11,754 bases of DNA. Source: Verrucomicrobiota bacterium. GTDB taxonomy: Bacteria; Verrucomicrobiota; Verrucomicrobiia; Opitutales; UBA2995. Location of the stretch: the NCBI GenBank assembly GCA_027297085.1, contig JAPUIL010000363.1:1-11754 (forward strand), read 5' to 3'. Numbering within the stretch: the first letter of the stretch is position 1; each line of letters opens with the position of its first letter. The position numbers and the translations under genes are program-made. Below the pieces are notes generated by a model. That model was given only the letters and a program-made list of their open reading frames with translations. It did not search any database and was not told the DNA's origin. Positions 1-7,519 of the stretch are shown here, one piece after another.

Positions 1-159
1 CGCCGGTCAGAGGATGCGGCCTTTGAAAGCTTCGAAAACAAAGGGCAAGGAGTCCACGTGTTACCAAGCGAAACGGTTTTCTACAGCATTTTGAGAGACG
101 CCAAACACTCGAGTTTCAAAGAATTTACTCAATTAGTAAAAAAATACTCGGATAAATAG
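1..159 (+). CDS. Isochorismatase-family hydrolase, 3' end only
   Basis: This is the last 52 codons of a gene that enters from the left edge, in frame 1, ending with TAG at 157-159. The readable tail contains GVHVLPSETVFYSILRDAKH followed by a short F-K-E-F helix. This resembles the C-terminus of ISOC/YcaC-like members of the isochorismatase (cysteine hydrolase) superfamily, where a conserved 'sE.vlf.ll..akHp.Fke...lik' segment closes the fold. These enzymes hydrolyse amide or vinyl-ether bonds in small cytoplasmic metabolites, and the substrate cannot be read from this tail. The catalytic Asp, Lys and Cys lie upstream of the window. The stop is 44 nt before the mgtE start on the same strand, so the two may share a transcript. 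Family assignment is moderate because only the tail is visible. Confidence 0.65.
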   Translation, partial: RRSEDAAFESFENKGQGVHVLPSETVFYSILRDAKHSSFKEFTQLVKKYSDK

Positions 160-203
160 CGTTTCCCTGTTTCCTAATTCGCAGTCTTTAATTCAACAAT
201 TCA

Positions 204-1580
204 ATGAGCCCGGCAAAGACCACATCTGAAAGCCAACCGGAAGAAGCCGGATACTCTCTGGATTTTTTGCTGAACCTCGATCACGAGGAAATAAAGGACC
301 TGGAGCGAAATCGGCTAGAAGAAACCCCACCTGTCGAATTGGCCCACTTTATCGACCGTCTGGATATTGACCACCGTCGAGAGGTATTGCGTATGGTGTC
401 GGATCATATCGCAACCGATATCCTGGCCGAAATGGACCTCGAAGCCAGTGCTGAGGTTTTTGAAGCCATGGGGGAACCTCGGGCAGCCAGAATTCTTGAG
501 GAATTAGATCCGGATGATGCCACGGATGTTGTAGCTGAGCTTGAGGACCAAAAGCGGGAAGATCTGCTCAGCAAGATGGAACCGGAGTCCGCCCAAACGG
601 TGAAGGAGCTCCTGGGTTACGATCCTGATACCGCTGGCGGTATCATGACTCCCGATGTTTGCTCTATCCGGGAATTCTTTTCAGTCGACGAGGCAATACA
701 AGCCATCCGGCAACAGGCAGAAGAACTTGAGACAATTTACTACGTTTATGTGGTGGATGAGGATGAAAAATTGGTAGGAGTTGTTTCGATCAGAGACTTA
801 TTTCTGACTACGCAGGAGACGGCGGTTACATCGCTCATGAAAACCCAGATATTGGGATTATTGGCCCCAGATACAGACAAAGAGCAAGCGGCCAATCTCA
901 TGGCGGAATACAACCTGATCGCTCTGCCGGTTGTGAATCAAAATGGTAAACTTCTGGGAATCGTGACTCACGATGACGTCATCGATATTATTCAGGCCGA
1001 AGCAACGGAGGATATCCAAAAGCTCGTGGGTGCGGGGGCCGATGAAACGATTCATGACACAATAGCCTACAGTTTAAAAAAACGCCATATATGGCTGCAA
1101 GTGAATCTGTTTACGGTGGCCCTGGCAGCCGGAGTGGTGTATATTTTCGAAGCCCAAATTGCCAGTCTCACATTTCTGGCCGTATTCATGCCTATCATTG
1201 CGGCAACAGGTGGTAACACCGGAGCTCAAGCTCTAGCGGTGGTAATTCGAAGCCTGGCCCTGGAAGACATCCACGATTCTGATAAGGTGAAATTGTATTT
1301 AAAAGAGCTGATCAAAGGTCTAATCAATGGCATGGGTGTCGGCCTGATAGGAGCAGGATTGGCTTATCTGATCAAACAGGATTTGAAGACTTCGGTTGTG
1401 GTTTTCATTGCAATGGTTCTGACCATGGGCATTTCCGGATTTAGTGGCGCATTTATCCCGCTTTTTCTTAAAAAATTGAAACTGGATCCCGCCCAGAGTT
1501 CATCGATATTTGTAACGACCATCACAGACATCACAGGATTCTTTATCTTTCTCAGTTTGGGATCCTGGCTACTGCTATAA
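204..1580 (+). CDS. mgtE: Magnesium transporter MgtE
   Basis: This inner-membrane Mg2+ channel of 458 aa has the usual length for MgtE. Seen in order: an acidic helical MgtE N domain (about 41-145) ending in the family signature YDPDTAGGIMTPD (139-151); a CBS pair (about 146-268); a connecting helix (about 270-292); and a membrane domain (about 298-458) with five hydrophobic segments. The membrane part holds the conserved TGGNTGAQA (335-343). TTITDITG near the C-terminus contains Asp442, which aligns with the pore Asp432 of Thermus MgtE. In the family, the N and CBS domains bind Mg2+ and close the pore when cytosolic Mg2+ is high; the acidic residues here fit that, by inference. No in-frame ATG lies upstream of 204 after the previous gene, and no strong ribosome binding site is visible. 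Only 44 nt separate it from the preceding gene, leaving no room for an M-box riboswitch. Confidence 0.96.
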   Translation: MSPAKTTSESQPEEAGYSLDFLLNLDHEEIKDLERNRLEETPPVELAHFIDRLDIDHRREVLRMVSDHIATDILAEMDLEASAEVFEAMGEPRAARILEELDPDDATDVVAELEDQKREDLLSKMEPESAQTVKELLGYDPDTAGGIMTPDVCSIREFFSVDEAIQAIRQQAEELETIYYVYVVDEDEKLVGVVSIRDLFLTTQETAVTSLMKTQILGLLAPDTDKEQAANLMAEYNLIALPVVNQNGKLLGIVTHDDVIDIIQAEATEDIQKLVGAGADETIHDTIAYSLKKRHIWLQVNLFTVALAAGVVYIFEAQIASLTFLAVFMPIIAATGGNTGAQALAVVIRSLALEDIHDSDKVKLYLKELIKGLINGMGVGLIGAGLAYLIKQDLKTSVVVFIAMVLTMGISGFSGAFIPLFLKKLKLDPAQSSSIFVTTITDITGFFIFLSLGSWLLL

Positions 1581-1588
1581 TAGGTACT

Positions 1589-2617
1589 ATGGATTTGAAT
1601 ACACTCAGCACAATAGAAGAGATAAAGAAAATGGACCACGCCCAAGGCACGGATGTGAAGGGAGTTTTCGTGCTAAAAAAGAAGGCGGTTAAAAAAGCGA
1701 AGAACGACTCCAGCTATTTCAGTCTGGAATACGGAGATCGTACTGGAAATTTTCATTCGTTCTGTTTTGGCGACAATCCCATTTATTCTCGCTTGGAATC
1801 AATAGATGAAGGCTCTCCAGTCTTTGTTCAACTTATCACCGGAGTTTATCAAGGACGTTTTTCTCCGCGACTTACTGAAACCCGATCATTAAGCGATGAA
1901 GAGCTTGCAGATCCTGATTTGTCCGCTCGCCTGGTTGAAACTTGCCTGGAAAATCCGGAAGAGCTGTGGGCGGAATTTCAGAAATTTGTAGAAGCTATCG
2001 AACACGAAGGACTGCGCACGACCGTTCGTTTGGCTATAGGAGAAATTGAGGTTGGTTTTCGATCGACACCGGCAGCAGTGGCTATGCATCACGCATATCG
2101 ACATGGGCTTTTAGAGCACACCATCCACATGGCACGAGCTTGCCAAGCGCTTCTCCCATTCTACACCGAAGTCGATCCTGGCTTGGCAATGGCTGGATTG
2201 TTACTGCACGATATCGGCAAAGTAATCGAATACGAAGGTGAATTGAGCGTTAGTAAAAGCAGAATCGGCATTCTACAGGGGCATGTAGTACTGGGTTACC
2301 GGATGGCCCGGAAAGCGGGTATGGTCGCAAAACTTGAACCCGATCTCCTTGAGCGATTGGAACATATTATTCTGTCCCACCAAGGAGAAATGGAATGGGG
2401 AGCCACCGCCATGGCTGCTACTCCAGAAGCAGTATTTGTATCGATGATCGACAATTTGGATGCGCGCATGGGAATGGTTCAATATGCGCTTAGGCACCGC
2501 AGTGAAGATAAACCGTTTAGCGACTTTCTTCCAGGATTGAAAGCACCGCTGCTAACCGATCCAATAAGTAAGATAGAATTATCTTCCGAAGATATACAGG
2601 ACTCACTCGATCTTTAA
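1589..2617 (+). CDS. OB-fold/HD-domain protein, YhaM-like 3'-5' exoribonuclease
   Basis: This predicted cytoplasmic metal-dependent nuclease has 342 aa. An N-terminal OB-like nucleic-acid-binding segment (about 20-98, with YFSLEYGDRTGNFHSFCFGD) is followed by a helical linker and an HD domain (about 160-300). Candidate metal ligands are visible: His167/His168 in MHHAYRHGLLEHT, the doublet His207-Asp208 in LLLHDIGK, His232 in GHVVLGYRMA, His264 in ILSHQGEMEWG and Asp288 in MIDNLDARM. This order and spacing matches YhaM/CBF1-type 3'-5' exoribonucleases, and 342 aa is slightly longer than the roughly 310 aa usual for YhaM. The extra length is a C-terminal tail from about residue 303. The gene starts 8 nt after the mgtE stop, so translational coupling is plausible, although the two functions are not obviously linked. 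Other HD phosphohydrolase activities cannot be excluded from sequence alone. Confidence 0.85.
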   Translation: MDLNTLSTIEEIKKMDHAQGTDVKGVFVLKKKAVKKAKNDSSYFSLEYGDRTGNFHSFCFGDNPIYSRLESIDEGSPVFVQLITGVYQGRFSPRLTETRSLSDEELADPDLSARLVETCLENPEELWAEFQKFVEAIEHEGLRTTVRLAIGEIEVGFRSTPAAVAMHHAYRHGLLEHTIHMARACQALLPFYTEVDPGLAMAGLLLHDIGKVIEYEGELSVSKSRIGILQGHVVLGYRMARKAGMVAKLEPDLLERLEHIILSHQGEMEWGATAMAATPEAVFVSMIDNLDARMGMVQYALRHRSEDKPFSDFLPGLKAPLLTDPISKIELSSEDIQDSLDL

Positions 2618-2634
2618 AATTCCTCCAGATCGAG
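2606..2634. terminator. Inverted repeat at the HD gene 3' end (weak terminator candidate)
   Basis: CTCGATCT (2606-2613) and AGATCGAG (2627-2634) form a perfect 8-bp stem with a 13-nt loop. The stem straddles the stop codon of the HD gene and lies between two convergent genes. There is no T-tract on either side, so intrinsic termination is uncertain. A separate 10-nt palindrome GTGAGCTCAC lies at 2647-2656. Confidence 0.3.
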
Positions 2635-2660
2635 AATCCTTAATAAGTGAGCTCACAAAA

Positions 2661-3815
2661 CTAATTAAATTGAGAGTCTGTTATTCTGAAACGAATAAAC
2701 AGAGAATAGTCCGTTGGTACCTTTACCAATAACTTCCCGTTTCTCTCTTCCAATACCATGCCATTTAGACCGTTGAGCACGGTCGACCAATTCGGATTAA
2801 CAAGTTGCTCACTGAATTCCGGGAAAATAGTCACGCCATCTGCTGTCGAACTCTTACCAATTGAATACACCACATACCTATCCCAAAACGAGTTTTCAAA
2901 GCCAACTTCTGGAATTTGAATATGATTCGGAACTTGTGGATCTGTTCCAATGGCATACTCGACAAGGTTACACCAACCATCCAAATCGGGGTCCTGCAGT
3001 TCATCGGTAGATGCGCTGAATGGATCGGGGAATGCAGTTTCTTTCCACATTTGAATTGGCGATGCATTGACAGTTACATTAGCTGCATTGCTGTCAGCGG
3101 AGACCCCATCTTTAGTTGCTCTAAGCTGGTAAGATCCCTCGGCTGCAGATGTAACATTTTCGATGTGATAGGCGAGACTATCTGAGTCTTCTAAAACAAT
3201 ACCGTCTTTCACCCACTGATAAGATGCTCCATCCGTGTTATCAAGATCGGCCGTTAGATTTAAAGCACTACTCCAACTCAATGAAACAGATTTGGGATGT
3301 TCGGTGAATTTGGGACCCTTATCTTCGATGTAAATTGTAAGGGCCAATAAAGTGGAATCACCTGTTAGGTTATCTTCTTTATAAGCAAAAAGGTCCATGT
3401 TATATACGCCCACTTGGGTGGGAATTCCATCGACCGTGCCCACACCAAATTCACTTACATTAGGACTCAAGGAGAGACCAGGAGGAGGAGTGGTTCCGAG
3501 TTTATATGATCCGACTACGTAATTTGAAGATACGAAGCTAATCCTGAAATACTCGTTTACCGTCCCGTGAGTATTGTCATAGCCTTCAATCAAATCCACT
3601 GTGGCGGTGGCCCCTGTCACCGTGTTCAGTCCGCCTACCACAATACTGGATCCTGTAACCCACTTTAGTAAATGACCCATCCTTGGCGCCATACTGAATT
3701 GTTTTACCACCCATGAATTTATGATTGGGGTACGTTGCAAAAACAGGACCAGCATCAAAACGGGTACACGAAACCTTATGGCAATTGTATTCGAAAAATA
3801 ACTTAACTTTTCCAT
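2661..3815 (-). CDS. Ig / putative-Ig domain protein with DPDxDG module, probably 5'-truncated
   Basis: This is the C-terminal part of a cell-surface or secreted type protein of unknown function. ATG at 3815 is the first normal start. The frame stays open to a TTG at 3848, just after an in-frame TAG, and numbering below counts from that TTG (395 codons). Seen: a putative-Ig (He_PIG-like) segment at about 110-175 (PPPGLSLSPNVSEFGVG, then DGIPTQVGVYNMDLFAYKED); an Ig-like domain at about 178-261 with YQWVKDGIVL and EGSYQLRATKDG; DPDLDGWCNLVEYAIGTDP at 286-304; and a final beta-rich stretch ending in LFIRFRI. Proteins of this build in Verrucomicrobiota are normally much longer and begin with a clear signal peptide. 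Here the N-terminal ~75 residues look like out-of-frame translation of an older repeat region (see 3655-3837). The hydrophobic run VPVLMLVLFLQ (28-38) could mimic a signal anchor by chance. It is either a decaying remnant or a misassembled gene; the downstream domains themselves look intact. Confidence 0.6.
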   Translation of the reverse strand: MEKLSYFSNTIAIRFRVPVLMLVLFLQRTPIINSWVVKQFSMAPRMGHLLKWVTGSSIVVGGLNTVTGATATVDLIEGYDNTHGTVNEYFRISFVSSNYVVGSYKLGTTPPPGLSLSPNVSEFGVGTVDGIPTQVGVYNMDLFAYKEDNLTGDSTLLALTIYIEDKGPKFTEHPKSVSLSWSSALNLTADLDNTDGASYQWVKDGIVLEDSDSLAYHIENVTSAAEGSYQLRATKDGVSADSNAANVTVNASPIQMWKETAFPDPFSASTDELQDPDLDGWCNLVEYAIGTDPQVPNHIQIPEVGFENSFWDRYVVYSIGKSSTADGVTIFPEFSEQLVNPNWSTVLNGLNGMVLEERNGKLLVKVPTDYSLFIRFRITDSQFN

Positions 3816-3837
3816 CAGACTGCATATTCGGGCTGAA
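3655..3837 (-). pseudogene. Frameshifted Delta-60-like repeat remnant
   Basis: In the reading frame next to that of the Ig-domain gene, the minus strand encodes FSPNMQSDGKV followed about 45 residues later by AKDGSFTKV. In the Ig gene's own frame, directly after this, comes TGSSIVVGGLNTVTG. QSDGKV, a DGSF element and a second 'IVVGG.ntv.G' element are the landmarks of Delta-60 (TIGR02608-type) repeats. Joining them needs one frame change near 3660, at GTGGGTTAC. A stop at 3838-3840 closes the older frame upstream. The reading is that a longer repeat protein lost its 5' part and its frame. The match rests on short motifs only. Confidence 0.45.
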
Positions 3838-3875
3838 TCACCAGCCAATAGCTATGAATTAAAATCTGATAGACA

Positions 3876-3894
3876 AGGTAGGTATCGCCTACCT
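3876..3894 (-). terminator. Hairpin downstream of the lactate permease gene
   Basis: On the minus strand AGGTAGG-CGATA-CCTACCT is a perfect 7-bp stem with a 5-nt loop, about 46 nt after the permease stop codon. The following minus-strand sequence (TGTCTATCAGATTTT) is only mildly T-rich. A smaller CCAC/GTGG pair sits between the stop and this hairpin. Position and shape suit a terminator for the permease transcript; the tail is weak. Confidence 0.4.
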
Positions 3895-3940
3895 ACCACG
3901 AAAGTAACAGTGGCAATTTTAAACTTTTTTTATGCTTTGG

Positions 3941-5707
3941 TTAAGATCTATGTTTTGCCCCCTGAATGATTAGCCAGATGATAAAGGCGCCCATAGCAGC
4001 TAGTATTGCCGTGCCGAGATTCAATCCAGGACCGTTAAGAAATACCAATCCAAGGCCTCCGGCAAAGAGTGCGTACCAAGCCATAGGCAATAGGGTTTTG
4101 CGAATGACACTCCCTTCTTTTCCAAGCAGTCCGACTGTGGCGGAAGCGGCGACAACATTGTGAACACAAATCATATTTCCGGCCGCTCCGCCAACCGCTT
4201 GCAAAGCTACCACAATGTGAGGTGTTGCTCCGATTTTCTCAGCCATTCCAAACTGAAACAGAGAAAACATCATATTGCTAATGGTATTGCTTCCGGCAAT
4301 AAACGCTCCCAAAGCGCCAATAGTGGGTGCGATCAAAGGCCAAAGGTTACCAAATAAAGCCGAGACGCCCTCCGCGAGAACTAGTGGCATTTGTTCCAAA
4401 GATTCCGATTGAGAATTGAGAAATACCTGCACCATTGGCACCGCAAAAATCAATGCAGAGGCTGCACCTAGCAAAGTATGAAATGACTCTTTCCAGGATT
4501 CCCTTATTTGTGATCCGTTCATTCTGAAGATGCCATAAGATAGCACAACAGTTACAATAAACAGGAATCCTGGCAGATATAGTGGTTGTGATTTGGTGGA
4601 GATACCGCTGCCAAAAATATCCGACACAACTATGGTCACCGCCGGTGCCGTAACCAGATCTTTTATGAAAGGTACAGTGCGTGTTAGAACCAGCAAGACG
4701 GCCACTATTAAATACGGAGACCAAGCCTTAAAAAAATGCCCACGAGAAATTTTGTTTTCGTGATCGTGAACATCGACATGAAATTCGCCCCTCCACTCTT
4801 CTTCCCATTCTTCTTCGGGCGCAAAATTCCAAGCTCGCTTTGGCTGAAATATTCCTGCCTTCACTGCGCTGACGACTATGACGAGACCAATCAGAGAACC
4901 TAGTAACGAAGGAAATTCTGGTCCAAGATATCTCCCTAACAGCATATAGGGGATGGTGAAGGCCAAGCCTGACAACAAGGCAAATTTCCAGATCTCCAGG
5001 CCTTCTCGAAACGATTTATTTTTTCCAAAAAACCGAGTCATAAGCGCTACCAGTATCAAAGGAAGAAAAGTACCGATAATGCCGTGAAAAAGAGAAACTG
5101 TCGCTCCAATCGTGTGTAGGTAGGCTTCATGGGAAATGTTGAGATTGTCCAACAATGCCAAAACCTGTGGTTGATCGGAGAGACCTGTGTTAACTCCGAC
5201 CAGAATGGGTGTTCCTACCGCGCCAAAAGACACCGGCGTACTTTGAATAATTAATGCCACAACAACAGCGGCCATTGCCGGAAAGCCAATGGCTACTAGT
5301 AGCGGAGCCGCAATGGCGGCAGGTGTACCAAAGCCTGCAGCTCCTTCGATGAAAGAGCCGAACAGCCAGGCTATAATAATAACTTGAACTCTGCGATCAG
5401 GCGAGATGTCGATGAAGCCTTGGCGAATTGCGTGAATATCTCCGCATGCTTTCAGGGTGTTGAGGAGCAAGATGGCTCCAAATACGATGAATAAAATGTT
5501 GAGCGCTGTAACCACTCCGTGAATGGATGCTGCTCCGATCTGTATCGTCGGTGTCTTCCAGATGAAGAAGGCAATGGCTGCAGTTACAACGTAAGCCAGA
5601 GGCATGGCCTTTTTGGCTGGCCAACGAAGGATTACCAGAAAAAGAAAGACCACCAGAATCGGCGTGAGCGCTAAGAGTGAAAGAAGAGTCAGGGGTAGAT
5701 CTGCCAT
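3941..5707 (-). CDS. lldP: L-lactate permease, LctP family
   Basis: This integral inner-membrane transporter of 588 aa belongs to the LctP/LldP/GlcA family (lactate or glycolate uptake, proton-coupled in characterised members). Seen: alternating hydrophobic helices along the whole length; the family hallmark [20 protein letters not shown] (117-136); [13 protein letters not shown] (156-168); and the C-terminal [16 protein letters not shown] (about 472-487) and [25 protein letters not shown] at 5707 fits the family N-terminus ([15 protein letters not shown]). E. coli LldP is 551 aa; the extra length appears partly in a hydrophilic loop at about 288-329 rich in Glu, Trp, Asp and His. No lactate dehydrogenase (lldD, lutABC) or LldR regulator lies beside it in the window, so substrate (lactate, glycolate or a related 2-hydroxy acid) is inferred from family only. 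It is divergent from the methyltransferase gene across a 320-nt gap with two inverted repeats. Confidence 0.95.
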   Translation of the reverse strand: MADLPLTLLSLLALTPILVVFLFLVILRWPAKKAMPLAYVVTAAIAFFIWKTPTIQIGAASIHGVVTALNILFIVFGAILLLNTLKACGDIHAIRQGFIDISPDRRVQVIIIAWLFGSFIEGAAGFGTPAAIAAPLLVAIGFPAMAAVVVALIIQSTPVSFGAVGTPILVGVNTGLSDQPQVLALLDNLNISHEAYLHTIGATVSLFHGIIGTFLPLILVALMTRFFGKNKSFREGLEIWKFALLSGLAFTIPYMLLGRYLGPEFPSLLGSLIGLVIVVSAVKAGIFQPKRAWNFAPEEEWEEEWRGEFHVDVHDHENKISRGHFFKAWSPYLIVAVLLVLTRTVPFIKDLVTAPAVTIVVSDIFGSGISTKSQPLYLPGFLFIVTVVLSYGIFRMNGSQIRESWKESFHTLLGAASALIFAVPMVQVFLNSQSESLEQMPLVLAEGVSALFGNLWPLIAPTIGALGAFIAGSNTISNMMFSLFQFGMAEKIGATPHIVVALQAVGGAAGNMICVHNVVAASATVGLLGKEGSVIRKTLLPMAWYALFAGGLGLVFLNGPGLNLGTAILAAMGAFIIWLIIQGAKHRS

Positions 5708-5809
5708 AATATATTTATTGAGAATTTCTGAATGGGCGGAAGGAACACATGATATCCTGTTGTCCTATTAGAACTTATTCTTCTCGTCCTGCAAGTATTT
5801 GATTTTCAA

Positions 5810-5824
5810 AGTCGGCAACCGACT
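5810..5824. promoter_or_regulatory. Inverted repeat in the lldP upstream region
   Basis: AGTCGG-CAA-CCGACT is a perfect 6-bp stem with a 3-nt loop, centred about 110 nt upstream of the lldP start. On DNA it could be an operator for a dimeric regulator; on RNA a leader hairpin. Function is not shown by sequence. Confidence 0.35.
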
Positions 5825-5831
5825 CTTTAAG

Positions 5832-5856
5832 TAATTTTTCTGGAAACGAAAAATTA
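5832..5856. promoter_or_regulatory. Second, AT-rich inverted repeat upstream of lldP
   Basis: TAATTTTTC-TGGAAAC-GAAAAATTA is a perfect 9-bp inverted repeat with a 7-nt loop, only 7 nt from the 5810-5824 element. The pair dominates the 320-nt lldP/methyltransferase gap. The same gap holds a 9-nt direct repeat AGAGCGTAT (5866-5874 and 5918-5926) and a bulged inverted repeat GTAT-gt-GATT...AATCATAC (5923-5947). I see no convincing -35/-10 pair and no coding region in 5708-6027. Confidence 0.35.
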
Positions 5857-6027
5857 GTAGTATGGAGAGCGTATCCAGCCCACTGGTATCAAGAAAAGTG
5901 TTATGCCTTGCATACTCAGAGCGTATGTGATTAACCGCAAATCATACCATTCAAATTAACTCATAGATAAGGTAACTACATTTGCACGTGCTCAGCGGGC
6001 CGATAAAATACCCATTTAGTCTGAATC

Positions 6028-6825
6028 ATGTCCAAAGAAGATGATAGATCATTAAGGTTTTATAACGAAGTGCTTGGGTTAGACCACCTCCACTACGGAA
6101 TGTGGGAGGAAGATGAAGAACTCACTTTGGCCAATCTTAAGATCGCTCAACTTCGATATGAGGATTTCTTAATAGAAAAGTTACCGACTGAAACCAGCAA
6201 AGTACTCGACGTAGGCTGTGGCACATCAGCCATGATCAAACGAATGCTATCCATGGAGATGGAAGTACATGGTCTTTCACCGGATGCGACTCAGAAAGAC
6301 AATTTTACAAAAAACCTAAACGCACCTTTTTATCATTGCCGATTTGAAGAGCTTGAATCCGAAGAGACCTTCGATTGCCTGGTGATGAGTGAGTCTGCCC
6401 AATACATTCCTTTCGATCGGCTTTTTGAGAATGCCAAAAGAAGCTTGAAGCCAGGTGGGCACTTAATGATTTGCGATTATTTTGTGCTGGACGATGCAAC
6501 TGGAGTTTTGGCAAAAAGCGGTCACAAACTAAGTGCATTTATGGCTGAATCCGAAAAGCAGGGATTTATGCTAGTCGAGAAATGCGACGTTACTGACTCC
6601 ATTTCCAAGACACTCGACCTTGCCAGTTTGCTAGCTAATCGAATCCTGAAGGGCTTAGATATCCTGTCGGAAAGAACCCGTAACAAACATCCTCTTTTTA
6701 CTCGTTTCGTTTTTCGTCTATTTCGCAAGAAATGGAAAAAGCTCGAGCGGGATAGTGTGTTGCTCGATTCGGAACAATTTAAAGCCAAGAAAAGGTACTT
6801 ATTTTTACTCTTCAAGGTATCTTGA
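6028..6825 (+). CDS. Class I SAM-dependent methyltransferase
   Basis: This predicted cytoplasmic small-molecule methyltransferase has 265 aa. Motif I, VLDVGCGTSAM (59-69), binds S-adenosylmethionine. The acidic position after strand 2 is replaced by Ser in VHGLSPD (80-86). ESAQYIPFDRLFENAKRSL and KPGGHLMICDYF (141-152) are the motif post-II/III region of UbiE/type-11 methyltransferases. The N-terminal FYNEVLGLDHLHYGMWEEDE (11-30) matches the 'yd...g..hyg.w' entry helix seen in quinone, tocopherol and sterol-type methyltransferases. The C-terminal third is basic (RFVFRLFRKKWKKLERD) and ends in the YLFLLFK element common in this group. The substrate is unknown, and no biosynthetic neighbours point to one. 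It stands alone, divergent from lldP. No clear ribosome binding site precedes the ATG. Confidence 0.85.
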   Translation: MSKEDDRSLRFYNEVLGLDHLHYGMWEEDEELTLANLKIAQLRYEDFLIEKLPTETSKVLDVGCGTSAMIKRMLSMEMEVHGLSPDATQKDNFTKNLNAPFYHCRFEELESEETFDCLVMSESAQYIPFDRLFENAKRSLKPGGHLMICDYFVLDDATGVLAKSGHKLSAFMAESEKQGFMLVEKCDVTDSISKTLDLASLLANRILKGLDILSERTRNKHPLFTRFVFRLFRKKWKKLERDSVLLDSEQFKAKKRYLFLLFKVS

Positions 6826-6869
6826 TTCATTGATCTTTAGGGTAAATAAATGCGCCCAATAAAAAGTAA

Positions 6870-6899
6870 ACGCCTCCGGTTGGATCCATCCGGAGGCGT
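6870..6899. terminator. Strong 10-bp GC-rich hairpin after the methyltransferase gene
   Basis: ACGCCTCCGG (6870-6879) and CCGGAGGCGT (6890-6899) pair perfectly around a 10-nt loop that itself contains GGATCC. It lies 45 nt after the methyltransferase stop, so it probably ends that transcript. The T-rich flank (TTTACTTTTTATT) is on the minus-strand side, so as a textbook intrinsic terminator it works for transcription coming from the right. In the plus direction it has no T-tract. Confidence 0.7.
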
Positions 6900-6903
6900 C
6901 TAA

Positions 6904-6924
6904 ACCTTAGGCCTAAGGCGTCTA
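6904..6924 (+). repeat. Palindrome and repeated motif, left copy
   Basis: CCTTAGGCCTAAGG (6905-6918) is a perfect 14-nt palindrome. The segment ACCTTAG + GCCTAAGGCGTCTA recurs in altered form at 7637-7665 (ACCTTAG, 8 nt, GCCTAAGACGACTA; the second block matches 12 of 14). The 9-mer AGGCGTCTA also occurs twice here (6894-6902 and 6916-6924), the first copy overlapping the hairpin arm. Confidence 0.5.
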
Positions 6925-7079
6925 CCCTAAGAAAGTTGAATAAGCTGAATTGGTCTAAATATTTAGGGAATATCCTAATTAATTAGCGGTTAGAGATAAG
7001 GCATACTTCAGCCTTAAATTGCCTTTGTCAAAGACTGATTTTAGATCCATACCTTCTAAGTGAGAGAATAAAAGTTCAT

Positions 7080-7112
7080 TAAGATTTTAGGTCTCTTCTG
7101 AGAAAAATCTTA
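7080..7112. other. Extended AT-rich hairpin
   Basis: TAAGATTTT (7080-7088) pairs perfectly with AAAATCTTA (7104-7112). Inside, after a 3-nt bulge, TCTC (7092-7095) pairs with GAGA (7100-7103) around a TTCT loop. In total 13 bp form with one bulge, outside any gene. A smaller hairpin ACTCC-tgaaagt-GGAGT follows at 7120-7136. Role unknown. Confidence 0.45.
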
Positions 7113-7158
7113 TACTCAAACTCCTGAAAGTGGAGTCTTAAAAATTTCCCAAACCACA

Positions 7159-7210
7159 GATAAGTCCGAAGTATTTAAAGAGGTATTTATGGGTATTACG
7201 GGGACTTATC
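7159..7210. repeat. 9-bp inverted repeat with 34-nt spacer
   Basis: GATAAGTCC (7159-7167) and GGACTTATC (7202-7210) are perfect inverted copies, each next to a CACAG. The spacer contains GTATTTA twice. It could be an RNA stem or a pair of protein sites; nothing in the sequence decides. Confidence 0.35.
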
Positions 7211-7490
7211 ACAGTGAAAGCTTTAGAATGAGGAACTAGAATCTCGCTTGCCCAATAACTTTGGATAAACCAATTACTTGTCCTCTATTGAGTTCTTAAG
7301 AAGTTGGCATATCTCGCAGGCTATCAATCCGAAGCCGGACTGAAAAGCGAGCCCTCAAAAAGTTCGATTTCTGTTGCGAAACCGTTAGATCCGAATGACC
7401 GAATCCGTGGTCGTATCTTAGCGAAAATGCTTAAGTGGACGATTTATTCGCGGGAATTAGGGCATTTCGAAATAACCAAATTACCGTTCA

Positions 7491-7519
7491 CCGGAAGGGG
7501 CACTTCAGGCTGTTTTTTT
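7491..7519 (+). terminator. Intrinsic terminator-like element, plus strand
   Basis: CCGGAAG (7491-7497) and CTTCAGG (7503-7509) form a 7-bp stem with one G-A mismatch and a GGGCA loop, followed after CTG by seven T (7513-7519). This is the most terminator-like site on the plus strand in the gap, yet no credible gene lies directly upstream. It either ends a non-coding transcript or backs up termination of the methyltransferase mRNA 670 nt away. Confidence 0.5.

Noticed and set aside
160..203. M-box (Mg2+) riboswitch before mgtE
   Set aside because: Only 44 nt lie between the previous stop codon and the mgtE ATG, far too short for an M-box.
2647..2656. GTGAGCTCAC palindrome as an operator or terminator
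   Set aside because: It is a 10-nt palindrome with no loop and no T-tract, between two convergent genes where an operator is unlikely.
4347..4724. 125-codon open frame inside the lactate permease gene on the same strand
   Set aside because: It is an out-of-frame shadow: the permease frame carries the family motifs through this region, while the other frame gives a composition with no recognisable domain.
6522..6830. 102-codon minus-strand open frame antisense to the methyltransferase 3' end
   Set aside because: The plus-strand frame contains a well-supported methyltransferase C-terminus; the antisense frame has no domain and no separate upstream signals.
6870..6924. Possible CRISPR or integron-like repeat array because of repeated AGGCGTCTA and palindromes
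   Set aside because: Only two copies of a 9-mer 22 nt apart, no regular repeat-spacer pattern, and no cas or integrase gene in the window.
6979..7089. Minus-strand frame of about 36 codons (containing MDLKSVFDKGN, ending LSLTAN) just before the minus-facing terminator at 6870-6899
   Set aside because: It looked like the 3' end of a lost gene, but the frame has stops at both ends, the upstream sequence in the same frame shows no domain, and a stretch this short is common by chance in AT-rich DNA.
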